Source of the DNA: Bacteroidales bacterium
Lineage (GTDB): Bacteria > Bacteroidota > Bacteroidia > Bacteroidales > VadinHA17
Length of the DNA: 64,000 nucleotides
Assembly (NCBI GenBank): GCA_009877105.1
Contig: WXFD01000019.1
Coordinates: 73,355 to 137,354, forward strand
Reading direction: 5' to 3'
Position 1 is the stretch's first letter, and every line of letters begins with the position of its first letter. Made by a program: the position numbers and the translations under genes. Below, one piece after another: positions 55,001-62,882 of the stretch. The notes beneath the pieces were generated by a model. It searched no databases and was not told the DNA's origin. It saw only the letters and a list, made by a program, of their open reading frames with translations.

Positions 55001-55286
55001 TGTTGACAGTATCAGAACCCCTTATGAGGTAAGCATCAATGGCAAACCGGCAGGATGTTCCGCCTTCCCCGGTTACCGGTTTGAAGTATCATCCCTTGTA
55101 AGGGAAAAGGACAACAGTGTTGTGATAAGGGTCGCCAATCCTTACAGGAACAGGATCATTGGTGATTTTATCCAGTACGGCAGCTTAAAAGATCTGTGGA
55201 CCACTTCGCCCCTAAGCAGTCTGCCTGGCAAGGATCTGCCTCTGATTGAATCGGGTATTTCAGGACCGCTGAGTTTCTGTTACTGA
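52017..55286 (+). CDS. alpha-L-rhamnosidase, GH106
   Basis: 1089-residue lipoprotein (signal ending AMSC) that removes alpha-L-rhamnose with inversion in a Ca-dependent manner. The barrel starts near residue 45 (IHAWWHWLDNAVTREGITKDL), is interrupted by a beta-sandwich at about 180-310, and resumes with FIDSWECRYQNWTSNFAGEF near 443 and HAEVIYGGTGYPPVDI near 523. The acid residues in the SWE and HAE segments are the likely catalytic pair of GH106. The C-terminal 250 residues contain two beta domains (LEFEDLPDKKPVE and LYLCVDSIRTPYEVSINGKPAG). GH106 enzymes of gut Bacteroides act on RG-II. Last gene of its plus-strand run. Confidence 0.9.
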   Translation: MKKYFNLSGLLSLTVACCIAMSCRQHQVSRLNPSAFAVPPSSSYIHAWWHWLDNAVTREGITKDLEAMKDQGISTATILNVGLFNERDLGVPPVKFATEEWYRMFEWALSEADRLGMTLGVHNCDGWSSSGGPWIDPANSMKRCVWSRSVAEGGKKLEIRLQEPAASHNFYRDICVLAVPASDGINSFQKAAPEIKVNGKAGRTILYDANPLSSEEIRNGSTIDVSFVNDFQMSSLAIHPRVEFAWTSLDEISFTLELKVSKDGKIFKTVREFSGPPLNRTTILETGHQSAKYFRLEFRDLAGVDALDISELELLNENEEPSYHTVIPYHLEKTCTTMAHKLDDFQVEGEDQRFSVPSGSVVNLTGNMDREGNLKWDAPAGKWELLRIGYTTTGAMNAPATSAGRGLECDKMDTAALNLHFRSFPAKLISHAGKYTGNTFEYLFIDSWECRYQNWTSNFAGEFRKRRKYDIINWMPVICGITIDNPATTERFLQDFQLTIAELIEENYYRHFHRLCMQNGLKSHAEVIYGGTGYPPVDILRSNSYVDVPMFEFWANPDRRTGLVNYRPVEKTSFPMPAYAGALYGKNVVPAEAYTGYANYSEYPWNLKLFGDNAFCSGINQMVLHSYVHQPFDKKPGITLGMFGQSFNRHNPWWSFASQWFTYHARVQYILQQGVTVADILCFTGDRFYLDPENQSDHRLPPGYNIQLCNFDILKNHCRVEDGKLRLDNGLSYDILLLPDDIYMNPVTIERIGELVKAGATVVGPRPGRAPGFLDHVQNDKIIGEISENVWGKAGTGGINENKYGKGHVYAGLKLMDIIDKLGIRPDLSCKVSDGGKLIYIHKKAGPDDIYYIVNQEDRVCHSELAFRIRGKYPEIWDPQYGKTYRVEDFSESEGRTVINLKFQPRESLFIVFRDKLSSDIPAYKEPEHKYIPADLKGTLEFEDLPDKKPVEINSLKSWITFDDPEIKYYSGKARYSLKFDLPEELIHGKSLYLCVDSIRTPYEVSINGKPAGCSAFPGYRFEVSSLVREKDNSVVIRVANPYRNRIIGDFIQYGSLKDLWTTSPLSSLPGKDLPLIESGISGPLSFCY

Positions 55287-55373
55287 TGGTAATTGCAATT
55301 TCAGGCTGCGGATTTTTGGCTTGCAGTTTAAAATCAAGGGTAAAAAGCAATATCCTTAATCCGGAAGTATCTA

Positions 55374-57797
55374 TTACCACCAGCCATCGGGCATATTCGT
55401 GATATCGTCGGTGCTGCCGGGGATTCCTTTCGCCGGACCGTAGAATACACTGCCGCCATAGGTTGTAAGGTATAACATACCCGGGTTGTGTATGTCAGGA
55501 ATGGCACGCTGCCCCCATTTGAACCTGTATCCCCCGATCCGCTTCCAGCTTTCTCCTCCGTCTTCAGAGCGGAACGCCGAATTCTGAAAAGTATTGATGT
55601 AAATGACAGCTGGATTCTCCGGATCCATTCCTGCCGAGTTGACCCGGATCCTTTCATCAAACACCCTGCGCCAGCTTTTGCCGCCATCGGTGGTTTTAAT
55701 AACTCCTCCTCCTGTATCTTCACCTTTATCACCACGTGGCCAGCAGCTTACATACATTACATCGGGATTGACCGGATCAATCATGAGATCATGAGGACCG
55801 TTCACGCCTTCCGCAAGGGGAAGAGGGGTCCATGTGCTGCCTTTATCGTCACTGAAATACAGCGAGCCGTCAATTGTCTGTTTTCTGGCCATTCCCCGGA
55901 CAAACAGGGCAAACAGACGTCCGTTGCTGTTCTGCCTGAGCTGCCAGGCAAACAGGTTGTTCCCCAGCCCGTTGTTTATAAGGTTCCAGGTTTTTCCGTC
56001 ATCCGTCGATTTATAGATGCCCCTGTCAAATACGCTTACGTACAGGGTTCTGCTGCCTGCCGGCGATTCCGGGTCCAGCAGTATATTGGTGCATACTGAA
56101 TTCTCAGGAAGTCCGTCATTGCTCTTTTTCCATGTCAGTCCCCCGTCTTCAGAAGCTGCGACTCCTCCAACAAAACCGCCGAAGCCACGGCCGCCGAACA
56201 TTTTAGTCCTTGGAAGATCATGGGCATCTGCCCACACTGACCAGACCTTACCTTTGATCGCGGGATCAAACTTAAGATCATAGCAGGTGTTCGCCCATCT
56301 GTACGGCAATCCGTTAATTGAGTGGAGCCAGCTTTTACCTCCGCTGAAAGTATGGAACAATCCAATGTCGGTATAGCAGATGAAAAAGTGATTTCTATCA
56401 AAGGGATCGAAATGAATCCCATAGCATGTTGTCACATTGAGGCCGTTGCTCGAGTATGTTCCGTCCGGATTATTATGGCTGTAGACCTGGGTCCATGATT
56501 TGCCGCCATCGGTGGTTTTATATCCGCGGCCGTTATCTCCCGCATAGCAGACATCCGGATCATCCGGCGCCACGCCCATATCAATCGGACTGCCACCCCA
56601 TCCGGGATCATAGCTTTGCTCCATCCATGACCCGCTGAAATTATCTGTCAGGTAACCACCAGGGGAGGAAGACACAAGTACGGGATCCCACTTAATCCCT
56701 CCATTTTCTGTTTTATAAATGCAGTATAGCTCATAATAGGTACCTGAAGCATCTTTTTTGGGAACATCGACCGAGATATAAGCTACTTCAGGTCTTGATT
56801 CACACACAGCAAGGGCCTGCCTGAATGAGGGAAGAATATCGCCGGCCGGATCAGGCAACAAGCCATTGTTGATCTGCTTCCATGATTTTCCAAGATCACT
56901 GCTGATATACATGCCTCCTTTTCCTCCTGCCATGAATGGTGACTGGAGGTAAATGGAACTGCCCTCACCGTCTTTTCCTCCTTCGACTGCAATTATTTCT
57001 TCCGCCGGCAGGGGAAAAGAGATTGTCTTCCCGGTTGATGTGTCAATATGCGCACAAACCTTGTCGGAAAAAACAATAACCTTGTCACCGGGAGCTCCGG
57101 GGAAAATGGCCATAACCTTCCGGCCCGGCAGTGAAACCGGCCTGTTCCATGTTTGCCCGTGGTTGAAGGTTGATACCATAAAGACTTCTCCCGGTTTGGA
57201 TTCTGCGTTTCTTCCTCCCATATAGTCTATCAGGGGAGCAATACCCAGGTATATGCGGGCATTGCTGGCAGGGTCGACTTCGACTTTCTGGATGGTGCCG
57301 TCAATTGCTCCTTCCATTATCTCCGAGGGCATCAGCCTGCTGCTTTGAATGCATTCTGTCTTTTTAGCCCGTGATATCTCAGGATAGATTATTTCCCAGC
57401 TTTCCCCGCGGTCTGTCGATCGCAGCAGCAAAGATATCCCCGAACCCCTGTCCTCACTGTACAGAAATCCATGGGTGGAAATGTAGACAATATTTGAATC
57501 GACCGGGTCAAACTCAAAATCATCTGGCACGTTCCACAGATTCTTCATTTTCCACGTCATACCGCCATTATGTGACACAAATACGCCAGTCATGTCGCAA
57601 TGGGTCATCACAAAATCCTTATTGAACGGACTGACGGTGGGTTTTAAAACCCCTCCACCGCCCCCCGGCCCGATTACACTCCAATGGTCATGATGCTGTC
57701 CGTCTCCTGGTGCTTTTTCAGCGCCCCTGTGCCCGGTGCAGCCTCCGGTGACCAAAATGAGTATTGCCAGGAACCTGATGAATTTGAAGTTTTTCAT
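55374..57797 (-). CDS. BNR/Asp-box double-propeller lipoprotein (GH74- or sortilin-like)
   Basis: 807 residues with lipobox TGGC near residue 20. At least nine Asp-box repeats are visible, among them SHNGGMTW, STDRGESW, SSDLGKSW, TTDGGKSW (twice), SEDGGLTW, STDDGKTW and SDDKGSTW. The length suits two seven-bladed propellers as in GH74 xyloglucanases and VPS10/sortilin-like proteins. The opening WSVIGPGGGGGVLKPTVSPF and YISTHGFLYSEDRGSG are usual near the GH74 N-terminus. A true GH74 acid pair could not be confirmed. The esterase gene lies 43 bases upstream on the same strand, so they form an operon. Confidence 0.75.
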   Translation of the reverse strand: MKNFKFIRFLAILILVTGGCTGHRGAEKAPGDGQHHDHWSVIGPGGGGGVLKPTVSPFNKDFVMTHCDMTGVFVSHNGGMTWKMKNLWNVPDDFEFDPVDSNIVYISTHGFLYSEDRGSGISLLLRSTDRGESWEIIYPEISRAKKTECIQSSRLMPSEIMEGAIDGTIQKVEVDPASNARIYLGIAPLIDYMGGRNAESKPGEVFMVSTFNHGQTWNRPVSLPGRKVMAIFPGAPGDKVIVFSDKVCAHIDTSTGKTISFPLPAEEIIAVEGGKDGEGSSIYLQSPFMAGGKGGMYISSDLGKSWKQINNGLLPDPAGDILPSFRQALAVCESRPEVAYISVDVPKKDASGTYYELYCIYKTENGGIKWDPVLVSSSPGGYLTDNFSGSWMEQSYDPGWGGSPIDMGVAPDDPDVCYAGDNGRGYKTTDGGKSWTQVYSHNNPDGTYSSNGLNVTTCYGIHFDPFDRNHFFICYTDIGLFHTFSGGKSWLHSINGLPYRWANTCYDLKFDPAIKGKVWSVWADAHDLPRTKMFGGRGFGGFVGGVAASEDGGLTWKKSNDGLPENSVCTNILLDPESPAGSRTLYVSVFDRGIYKSTDDGKTWNLINNGLGNNLFAWQLRQNSNGRLFALFVRGMARKQTIDGSLYFSDDKGSTWTPLPLAEGVNGPHDLMIDPVNPDVMYVSCWPRGDKGEDTGGGVIKTTDGGKSWRRVFDERIRVNSAGMDPENPAVIYINTFQNSAFRSEDGGESWKRIGGYRFKWGQRAIPDIHNPGMLYLTTYGGSVFYGPAKGIPGSTDDITNMPDGWW

Positions 57798-57840
57798 TAT
57801 CAGTGGTTTTTGTTTAACTTGATTCCGGGGTGAAATTGCT

Positions 57841-58890
57841 TTAGTCTGTTTTTTCCTTCAGATGTCTGATCATCCAGCCGTATGTAATCTTTTCTGCTTC
57901 CGGGGTGATCCCGTGGCCCTCTCCGTGATTGAAGAACATAAGGTTTTCAGGTTTGCCGTACAATCCGTAAACCGGCTTCACGGCATCGATATAGGGTTCA
58001 CTGATCCTGCCGTCGGATGAATCGCCTCCTATCAGCAGGAAAGCTTTTGGTGCGCATAATCCGAGCACCTCATGATGCTGATGGGGGAAATCATGTATCT
58101 CCCGGCCCAGATACCACGGATCGTCCCAGTTGGTGGAGTTGAGGCCTATTCCTCCTTCGTTGCTTACAACGGCGGTTACGCGATCATCAAACGCACCAAG
58201 GTAAAATGCTTCCTTTGCCCCGAGGGAATGCCCCAGCGCACCTATCCTCTTTTTATCAACCTCATTGATCTGTTCCAGTACGTCCACTGCCCTCATGGCA
58301 TCAAACAGCATCTTTGCCATCCCTTTCGATTGCGGATGCCCTGACCTGAACAGCTCAACCTGCTCCTCGTAGCTTTTTGTGCCTTTTTCATGCCAGAGAA
58401 AGCACATGGGGCAGATAACAATGAAGCCCTTTTTTGCAAGGTTATACCCCAGCGACTCAATCCCGGGTGTCTCCAGTCCTGCAATTTTCCTCATCTGGTT
58501 ATCGCCTGTGGAATGCAATGCCACCGCAGCAGGCAACCGGCCTTCATGTTTACGGGGTTTCAGAAGGTAAGCCTTTACCCTGATGCCCCGCTCACTTTCA
58601 TATTCAATATATTGCCTTGTAAGCTCTTCGGGATTGTCTTCATTCATGATCCTTATTACCGGGGGGTCGGGATTGGGAGCCATGATCCCCAGATATTCCG
58701 ACCATACCCTTTTTATCATTTCCCTTTTCCTTATCCATTCCCCGGGCGACGTGATCGGTTTGCCGGATTGATCTTTCAGCAGGGGAGCAAGCTGCTGGCT
58801 GATGGGTGAGCCTGCTCCTCCTGCAGATGGATTAAAGAACATGTAAGCCAGGGCAGCTCCTGTGTTTCTTATAAAGATTGATCTTCTCAT
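57841..58890 (-). CDS. exported alpha/beta hydrolase (acetyl xylan esterase / dienelactone hydrolase type)
   Basis: 349 residues from the ATG complementary to 58888-58890, which begins an export leader with a weak twin-Arg (MRRSIFIRNTGAALAYMFF). The open frame runs 45 codons further upstream but lacks such a leader. The alpha/beta hydrolase core has LPAAVALHSTGDN (oxyanion region), GALGHSLGAKEAFYLGA (nucleophile Ser), LLIGGDSSDG (Asp) and NHGEGHGITP (His). The type resembles acetyl xylan esterase and glucuronoyl/methyl esterases of CE7/CE15-like clans; the exact family is open. Probably deesterifies the glycan in the periplasm. First gene of a two-gene operon with the BNR protein. Confidence 0.82.
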   Translation of the reverse strand: MRRSIFIRNTGAALAYMFFNPSAGGAGSPISQQLAPLLKDQSGKPITSPGEWIRKREMIKRVWSEYLGIMAPNPDPPVIRIMNEDNPEELTRQYIEYESERGIRVKAYLLKPRKHEGRLPAAVALHSTGDNQMRKIAGLETPGIESLGYNLAKKGFIVICPMCFLWHEKGTKSYEEQVELFRSGHPQSKGMAKMLFDAMRAVDVLEQINEVDKKRIGALGHSLGAKEAFYLGAFDDRVTAVVSNEGGIGLNSTNWDDPWYLGREIHDFPHQHHEVLGLCAPKAFLLIGGDSSDGRISEPYIDAVKPVYGLYGKPENLMFFNHGEGHGITPEAEKITYGWMIRHLKEKTD

Positions 58891-59043
58891 TTTAAAGTGC
58901 GGGTCCGGTAATTTAAATATTATAATTTTGTTATGATAAGAATATGAAAGTAAAATTAATTTTTTCATATATATTATAAAAATACTTTGCCTTATATTTA
59001 ATAACTTACGCATCGTTTTTAACAACCTGAAATATTACAGGAG

Positions 59044-59937
59044 ATGAAAGGAATATATTCTGAGACCCGGACCGGATGCAGCTGTCTCCGGATTCATTTT
59101 TTCAGTCGCCGGACAATATTGGCACGAATGGCATTTATGATTTGTCCCCTGGTACTTTGCTCAGAAAACCTGATTTATTCACAGCCTCAAATCACTGCAG
59201 GAGAACAGGCAGTGGCTGCCGCTGCATTAATTGGGTCAGGTTCTGAAAGCGGGATTAAAAAAGACAATTGCCTGAACTTACCAGGGACCGTTCTTTTCCA
59301 TGAAAAAAAAGCCGGTGGAGATGGCAGGGAATTATCTTATTACAGTCACGGACAAGATGAAAAGCCCGGTTCATACAGGCCCCCGCTTTTCTTCAGGGAA
59401 GACTGGAAGGAGACCCCTGCGGCAACCCCTGTGAACCAGAACCATGTCGCAAACAAGGATCTTGTGCTTTCCCTGTACGGACCGGGATGTGACAGCATAA
59501 AAAAAAGCCATCACGACCGGCCCGATGACGACCCGTATTATGTGTGGTCGGGCCTGTGTACGGGAAACTGGGCCGTGACTCTGAAGAATCGCAACAATTT
59601 CGCGGACCTCACGGGATTTTCAAAAATAGCCTGGCGAACCAAACAGAGCGGATTCAGGGAACTCAGGGTGATACTGAAGCTCTCGGACGGAACATGGCTC
59701 GTGAGCAGGGAAGGCGATGGCATGTCGAATGACTGGAGGATCAGTGAGTTTAATCTTTCGGACCTCAACTGGTTCAGGATGGATATTGATAATATTATTG
59801 AGGACGAACCGGTAACCGGCCCCGATCTGTCGAAAGTTGATGAAATAGGTTTCACCGACCTTATGCGGGGAGGCCAGAGCATTGCCTGTTCGAGACTCGA
59901 CTGGATTACAGTTTACGGAAAACCGGTTGCAAGATAG
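59044..59937 (+). CDS. exported carbohydrate-binding-like protein next to Gfo/Idh/MocA genes
   Basis: 297 residues; start at 59044 or at the ATG 59128, which begins the hydrophobic part of the signal (MAFMICPLVLCSENLIYS). After a low-complexity linker (about 50-125), residues about 130-297 form one beta-sandwich: KDLVLSLYGPGCDSIKKS, YYVWSGLCTGNWAVTLKNR, LTGFSKIAWRTKQSGFRELR, DGTWLVSREGDG, and SKVDEIGFTDLMRGG ending in RLDWITVYG. This is the layout of galactose-binding/CBM11-like domains. No catalytic residues are evident. It is 21 bases before the first tandem oxidoreductase, so it is probably its partner, for instance as a substrate-delivery or lyase subunit. Function is inference. Confidence 0.72.
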   Translation: MKGIYSETRTGCSCLRIHFFSRRTILARMAFMICPLVLCSENLIYSQPQITAGEQAVAAAALIGSGSESGIKKDNCLNLPGTVLFHEKKAGGDGRELSYYSHGQDEKPGSYRPPLFFREDWKETPAATPVNQNHVANKDLVLSLYGPGCDSIKKSHHDRPDDDPYYVWSGLCTGNWAVTLKNRNNFADLTGFSKIAWRTKQSGFRELRVILKLSDGTWLVSREGDGMSNDWRISEFNLSDLNWFRMDIDNIIEDEPVTGPDLSKVDEIGFTDLMRGGQSIACSRLDWITVYGKPVAR

Positions 59938-59958
59938 AATCTGATTAATAATCCTTTT

Positions 59959-61395
59959 ATGAAGAGGCGAAAATTTTTTAAAGTCACATCTGCCGGAGCT
60001 GCGGGTTTTTCACTTGCAGCCTCATGCAGGAATATTACCGGCAAAGGGGACAGCAGGACGGGCAATACGGCTGAAAAACCGGAGGTGCCGCCTTACCGTG
60101 CTGCGGTTAAGTCTAATTTCGCGACTGACAGGGCCCGGTCTGCCGCCGATAAGGTAATTCTTGCCCTTATCGGCGCCGGGGGATGGGGAAGCCATGTGAT
60201 CATCGAGACGGCAGGATTGAATGAGAACGTGTTTGTCAAATATATATGTGATGTTGATGATACCAGGGGAGGCCGTGCCATTGAGGAGGTTGAAAGGATC
60301 CAGGGAGCCAGGCCGGTTCGGGTCAGGGATATGAGAAGGATCTTTGATGACAGGGAAGTTGATGCTGTTATCATTGCCACACCTGAACACTGGCATGGAC
60401 TGGCAACCATCCGTGCCTGCCAGGCGGGGAAGGATGTTTATGTTGAGAAGTGTATTTCCCATTCGATCATTGAAGGACAGAAAATGGTTGAGGCTGCCAT
60501 GAAATACGAGAGGATCGTTCAGTGCGGCACACTGAACAGAAGCGCCCGTTACGGCCTCACTGCCCGCGATTACATAAGGAGCGGAGAACTCGGGGATGTT
60601 GTCACTGTCAATGCAATGGAACTTACAGATGGCCCCGTTCCGTTTGTAGAAAAGGAGGACACCGGGGCACCCTCAACGATTGACTGGGATCTGTGGCTCG
60701 GTCCTGCTCCGAAGGTTCCTTATAATGTGTCGAGAAATAAATCGTGGGCATATTACTGGGATTATGCAGGCGGTTATGCCTTCGGGCAGGGTGTTATTCA
60801 CCAGGCAGATATGTTGAGGATGGCGCTGGACGATCCGGGTTTCCCGAAGTCAGTTTATTGCACCGGGGGGCGTTATCTGTTCAATGACGAGCGTGATGTT
60901 CCCGACTACCAGCTTGCAGTGTTCGACTATGGAAATTTTGTAATGACATTGCAGGGAGGAGAATTCACTCCCTATCTTGCAAAGACAAATGAAAAGATAA
61001 GGTTTGGAAACACCTGGCCCGAATGGCAGCAGAATGCCACCAGGATAGAGATTTACGGTACAAGGCGCATGATGTACCTGGGTGTGATGGGGGGCGGCTG
61101 GCAGGTTTTTGATAAGGACATGCAGCTTGTCGCCAGCGACAAGGACATTTATCCTCTTAAGGATCATATAAGGAATTTTCTCAGCTGTGTCCGCTCAAGA
61201 AAACAACCAAACGGAAACATTCTCCAGGGTCATTACAGCGCATCCCTTATTCATATGGCAAACCTGTCATACAGATCGGGATGCAGGCAATTATTGTTTT
61301 CACCTGATTATGAGACGATACTCAATGACGAAACAGCCCGGGAGCTCGGACGTCCGAAATACAGGAAGGGGTTTGAGCTGCCTGATATCGTTTGA
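59959..61395 (+). CDS. Tat-exported Gfo/Idh/MocA oxidoreductase, tandem copy 1
   Basis: 478 residues with a Tat-like leader (MKRRKFFKVTSAGAAGF) and a Cys at 23 that could also be lipidated. The Rossmann loop is LIGAGGWG (GAGGWG at 72-77). TPEHWHGLAT precedes the family Glu-Lys-Pro position, which is E163-K164-C165 here: the Pro is replaced by Cys. The catalytic His-x-x-Asp is kept in GVIHQADM. The next gene encodes an equally long protein alignable without gaps, so this is a tandem duplication that has diverged. Probable periplasmic oxidation of a sugar or glycoside; substrate unknown. Intergenic gap to copy 2 is 33 bases. Confidence 0.9.
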   Translation: MKRRKFFKVTSAGAAGFSLAASCRNITGKGDSRTGNTAEKPEVPPYRAAVKSNFATDRARSAADKVILALIGAGGWGSHVIIETAGLNENVFVKYICDVDDTRGGRAIEEVERIQGARPVRVRDMRRIFDDREVDAVIIATPEHWHGLATIRACQAGKDVYVEKCISHSIIEGQKMVEAAMKYERIVQCGTLNRSARYGLTARDYIRSGELGDVVTVNAMELTDGPVPFVEKEDTGAPSTIDWDLWLGPAPKVPYNVSRNKSWAYYWDYAGGYAFGQGVIHQADMLRMALDDPGFPKSVYCTGGRYLFNDERDVPDYQLAVFDYGNFVMTLQGGEFTPYLAKTNEKIRFGNTWPEWQQNATRIEIYGTRRMMYLGVMGGGWQVFDKDMQLVASDKDIYPLKDHIRNFLSCVRSRKQPNGNILQGHYSASLIHMANLSYRSGCRQLLFSPDYETILNDETARELGRPKYRKGFELPDIV

Positions 61396-61428
61396 GACAA
61401 TTTTTCACAAAAAGTAAATAAATTTCTG

Positions 61429-62865
61429 ATGAAACGAAGAAAATTTTTTCAGTTAACATCGGCAGGGGCGGCAGGGATGGCAATTGCACCCTCCTGCAGT
61501 TCATCCGCACAGAAAAAGGATGAAAAGGATTCCGGGATTGTCATAAATGAAGTTGTTCCCGATTACCGGGATCAGATAAAGGCCTCTTTCTCTGTGCAGA
61601 ACAAAAAAGGGGCAAATGACAGGGTGGTGCTTGCACTGATCGGAGCCGGTTCATGGGGGACTAATCTCATTCTGGAAGCCGCCAATTCGGGTGAAAATAT
61701 CCTGATAAAATATATTTGCGATGTTGATGATACACGGGGAGGGCGTGCCATCTCTGAACTGGAGAAAATTCAGGGATTCAGGCCCATTGCGGTGAGGGAT
61801 ATGCGAAAGGTGTTTGACGACAAGGAGGTTGACGGCGTCTTTGTCGAGACCCCTGAACACTGGCATGCCCTGGCAACTATCCGGGCCTGTCAGGCCGGAA
61901 AGGATGTTTACGTCGAGAAGACTGTCTCTCATTCAATTTTCGAAGGGCAGCAAATGATTAAGGCAGCCATGAAGTATGAGCGGATCGTGCAGTGCGGAAC
62001 CCAGAACAGGAGCGCCGATTATGCCCTTACGGCCCGGGATTATATCAAGAACGGCGGCCTGGGTGAAATTGTAGCCGTCCATGTGAAGGAGCTGCTCGAG
62101 GGCCCGGTTCCGTTCAACGTAAAGGAGGATTCTCCCGCACCTGATACGATTGACTGGGATATGTGGCTGGGACCGGCACCAAAGGTACCGTATAATGTAT
62201 CGAGGAACAAGTCATGGATATATTACTGGGATTACTCAGGCGGACCTGTCACCTCGGGAGGTTCAATACACCAGCTCGATATGGCCCGACTGATACTTGA
62301 CAACCCCGGATTTCCAAAATCAGCATATTGTGCCGGCGGCAGGTATTTTTTCAATGATATGCGTGACATCCCTGATTACCAGATGACAACATTTGATTAT
62401 GGAAATTTTGTCCTCACCCTTGAAACCGGTGAATGCACTCCTTATTTCCAGAAGGAGGGCCCCGAGGTAAGATTCGGAACAATCTATCCGAAGTGGATGC
62501 AGAACGCTACCCGGATTGATATATACGGAACAGAAAGGATGATGATTGCAGGAAGAATGGGCGGCGGCTGGCAGGTTTTCGATAAGGACGAGAAGCTGGT
62601 TGCACAGGATAAGGGAATATTTCCCCTTAAGGCGCATATCCTGAATTACATCGATTGCATAAGGACCAGGAAGCAGCCAAATGGCAACATCGTGGAAGGA
62701 CATAACAGTTCAGTTCTGATCCATCTTGCAAACCTGTCCTACAGGGCAGGTAACAAACAGCTGCTGTTCTCGCCTGAGTATGAAACTATCACCAACAACA
62801 GTGAAGCCCGTGCACTTGCCAGACGAACCTACAGGAAAGGATTCGAAATAAACCAGGAAGTCTGA
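61429..62865 (+). CDS. Tat-exported Gfo/Idh/MocA oxidoreductase, tandem copy 2
   Basis: 478 residues, the same length as copy 1 and alignable end to end without a gap, identical at most positions from residue 67 on. Leader MKRRKFFQLTSAGAAGM with Cys23. Rossmann loop LIGAGSWG; TPEHWHALAT; E163-K164-T165 in place of Glu-Lys-Pro; His and Asp kept in GSIHQLDM. Differences from copy 1 cluster at the active-site side: GGYAFGQGVIHQ in copy 1 becomes GGPVTSGGSIHQ here, and the residue after EK is Thr. This suggests different substrates or opposite directions of the same redox reaction. It ends 17 bases before a convergent gene. Confidence 0.9.
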   Translation: MKRRKFFQLTSAGAAGMAIAPSCSSSAQKKDEKDSGIVINEVVPDYRDQIKASFSVQNKKGANDRVVLALIGAGSWGTNLILEAANSGENILIKYICDVDDTRGGRAISELEKIQGFRPIAVRDMRKVFDDKEVDGVFVETPEHWHALATIRACQAGKDVYVEKTVSHSIFEGQQMIKAAMKYERIVQCGTQNRSADYALTARDYIKNGGLGEIVAVHVKELLEGPVPFNVKEDSPAPDTIDWDMWLGPAPKVPYNVSRNKSWIYYWDYSGGPVTSGGSIHQLDMARLILDNPGFPKSAYCAGGRYFFNDMRDIPDYQMTTFDYGNFVLTLETGECTPYFQKEGPEVRFGTIYPKWMQNATRIDIYGTERMMIAGRMGGGWQVFDKDEKLVAQDKGIFPLKAHILNYIDCIRTRKQPNGNIVEGHNSSVLIHLANLSYRAGNKQLLFSPEYETITNNSEARALARRTYRKGFEINQEV

Positions 62866-62882
62866 GAATATTTTATCCTTTT

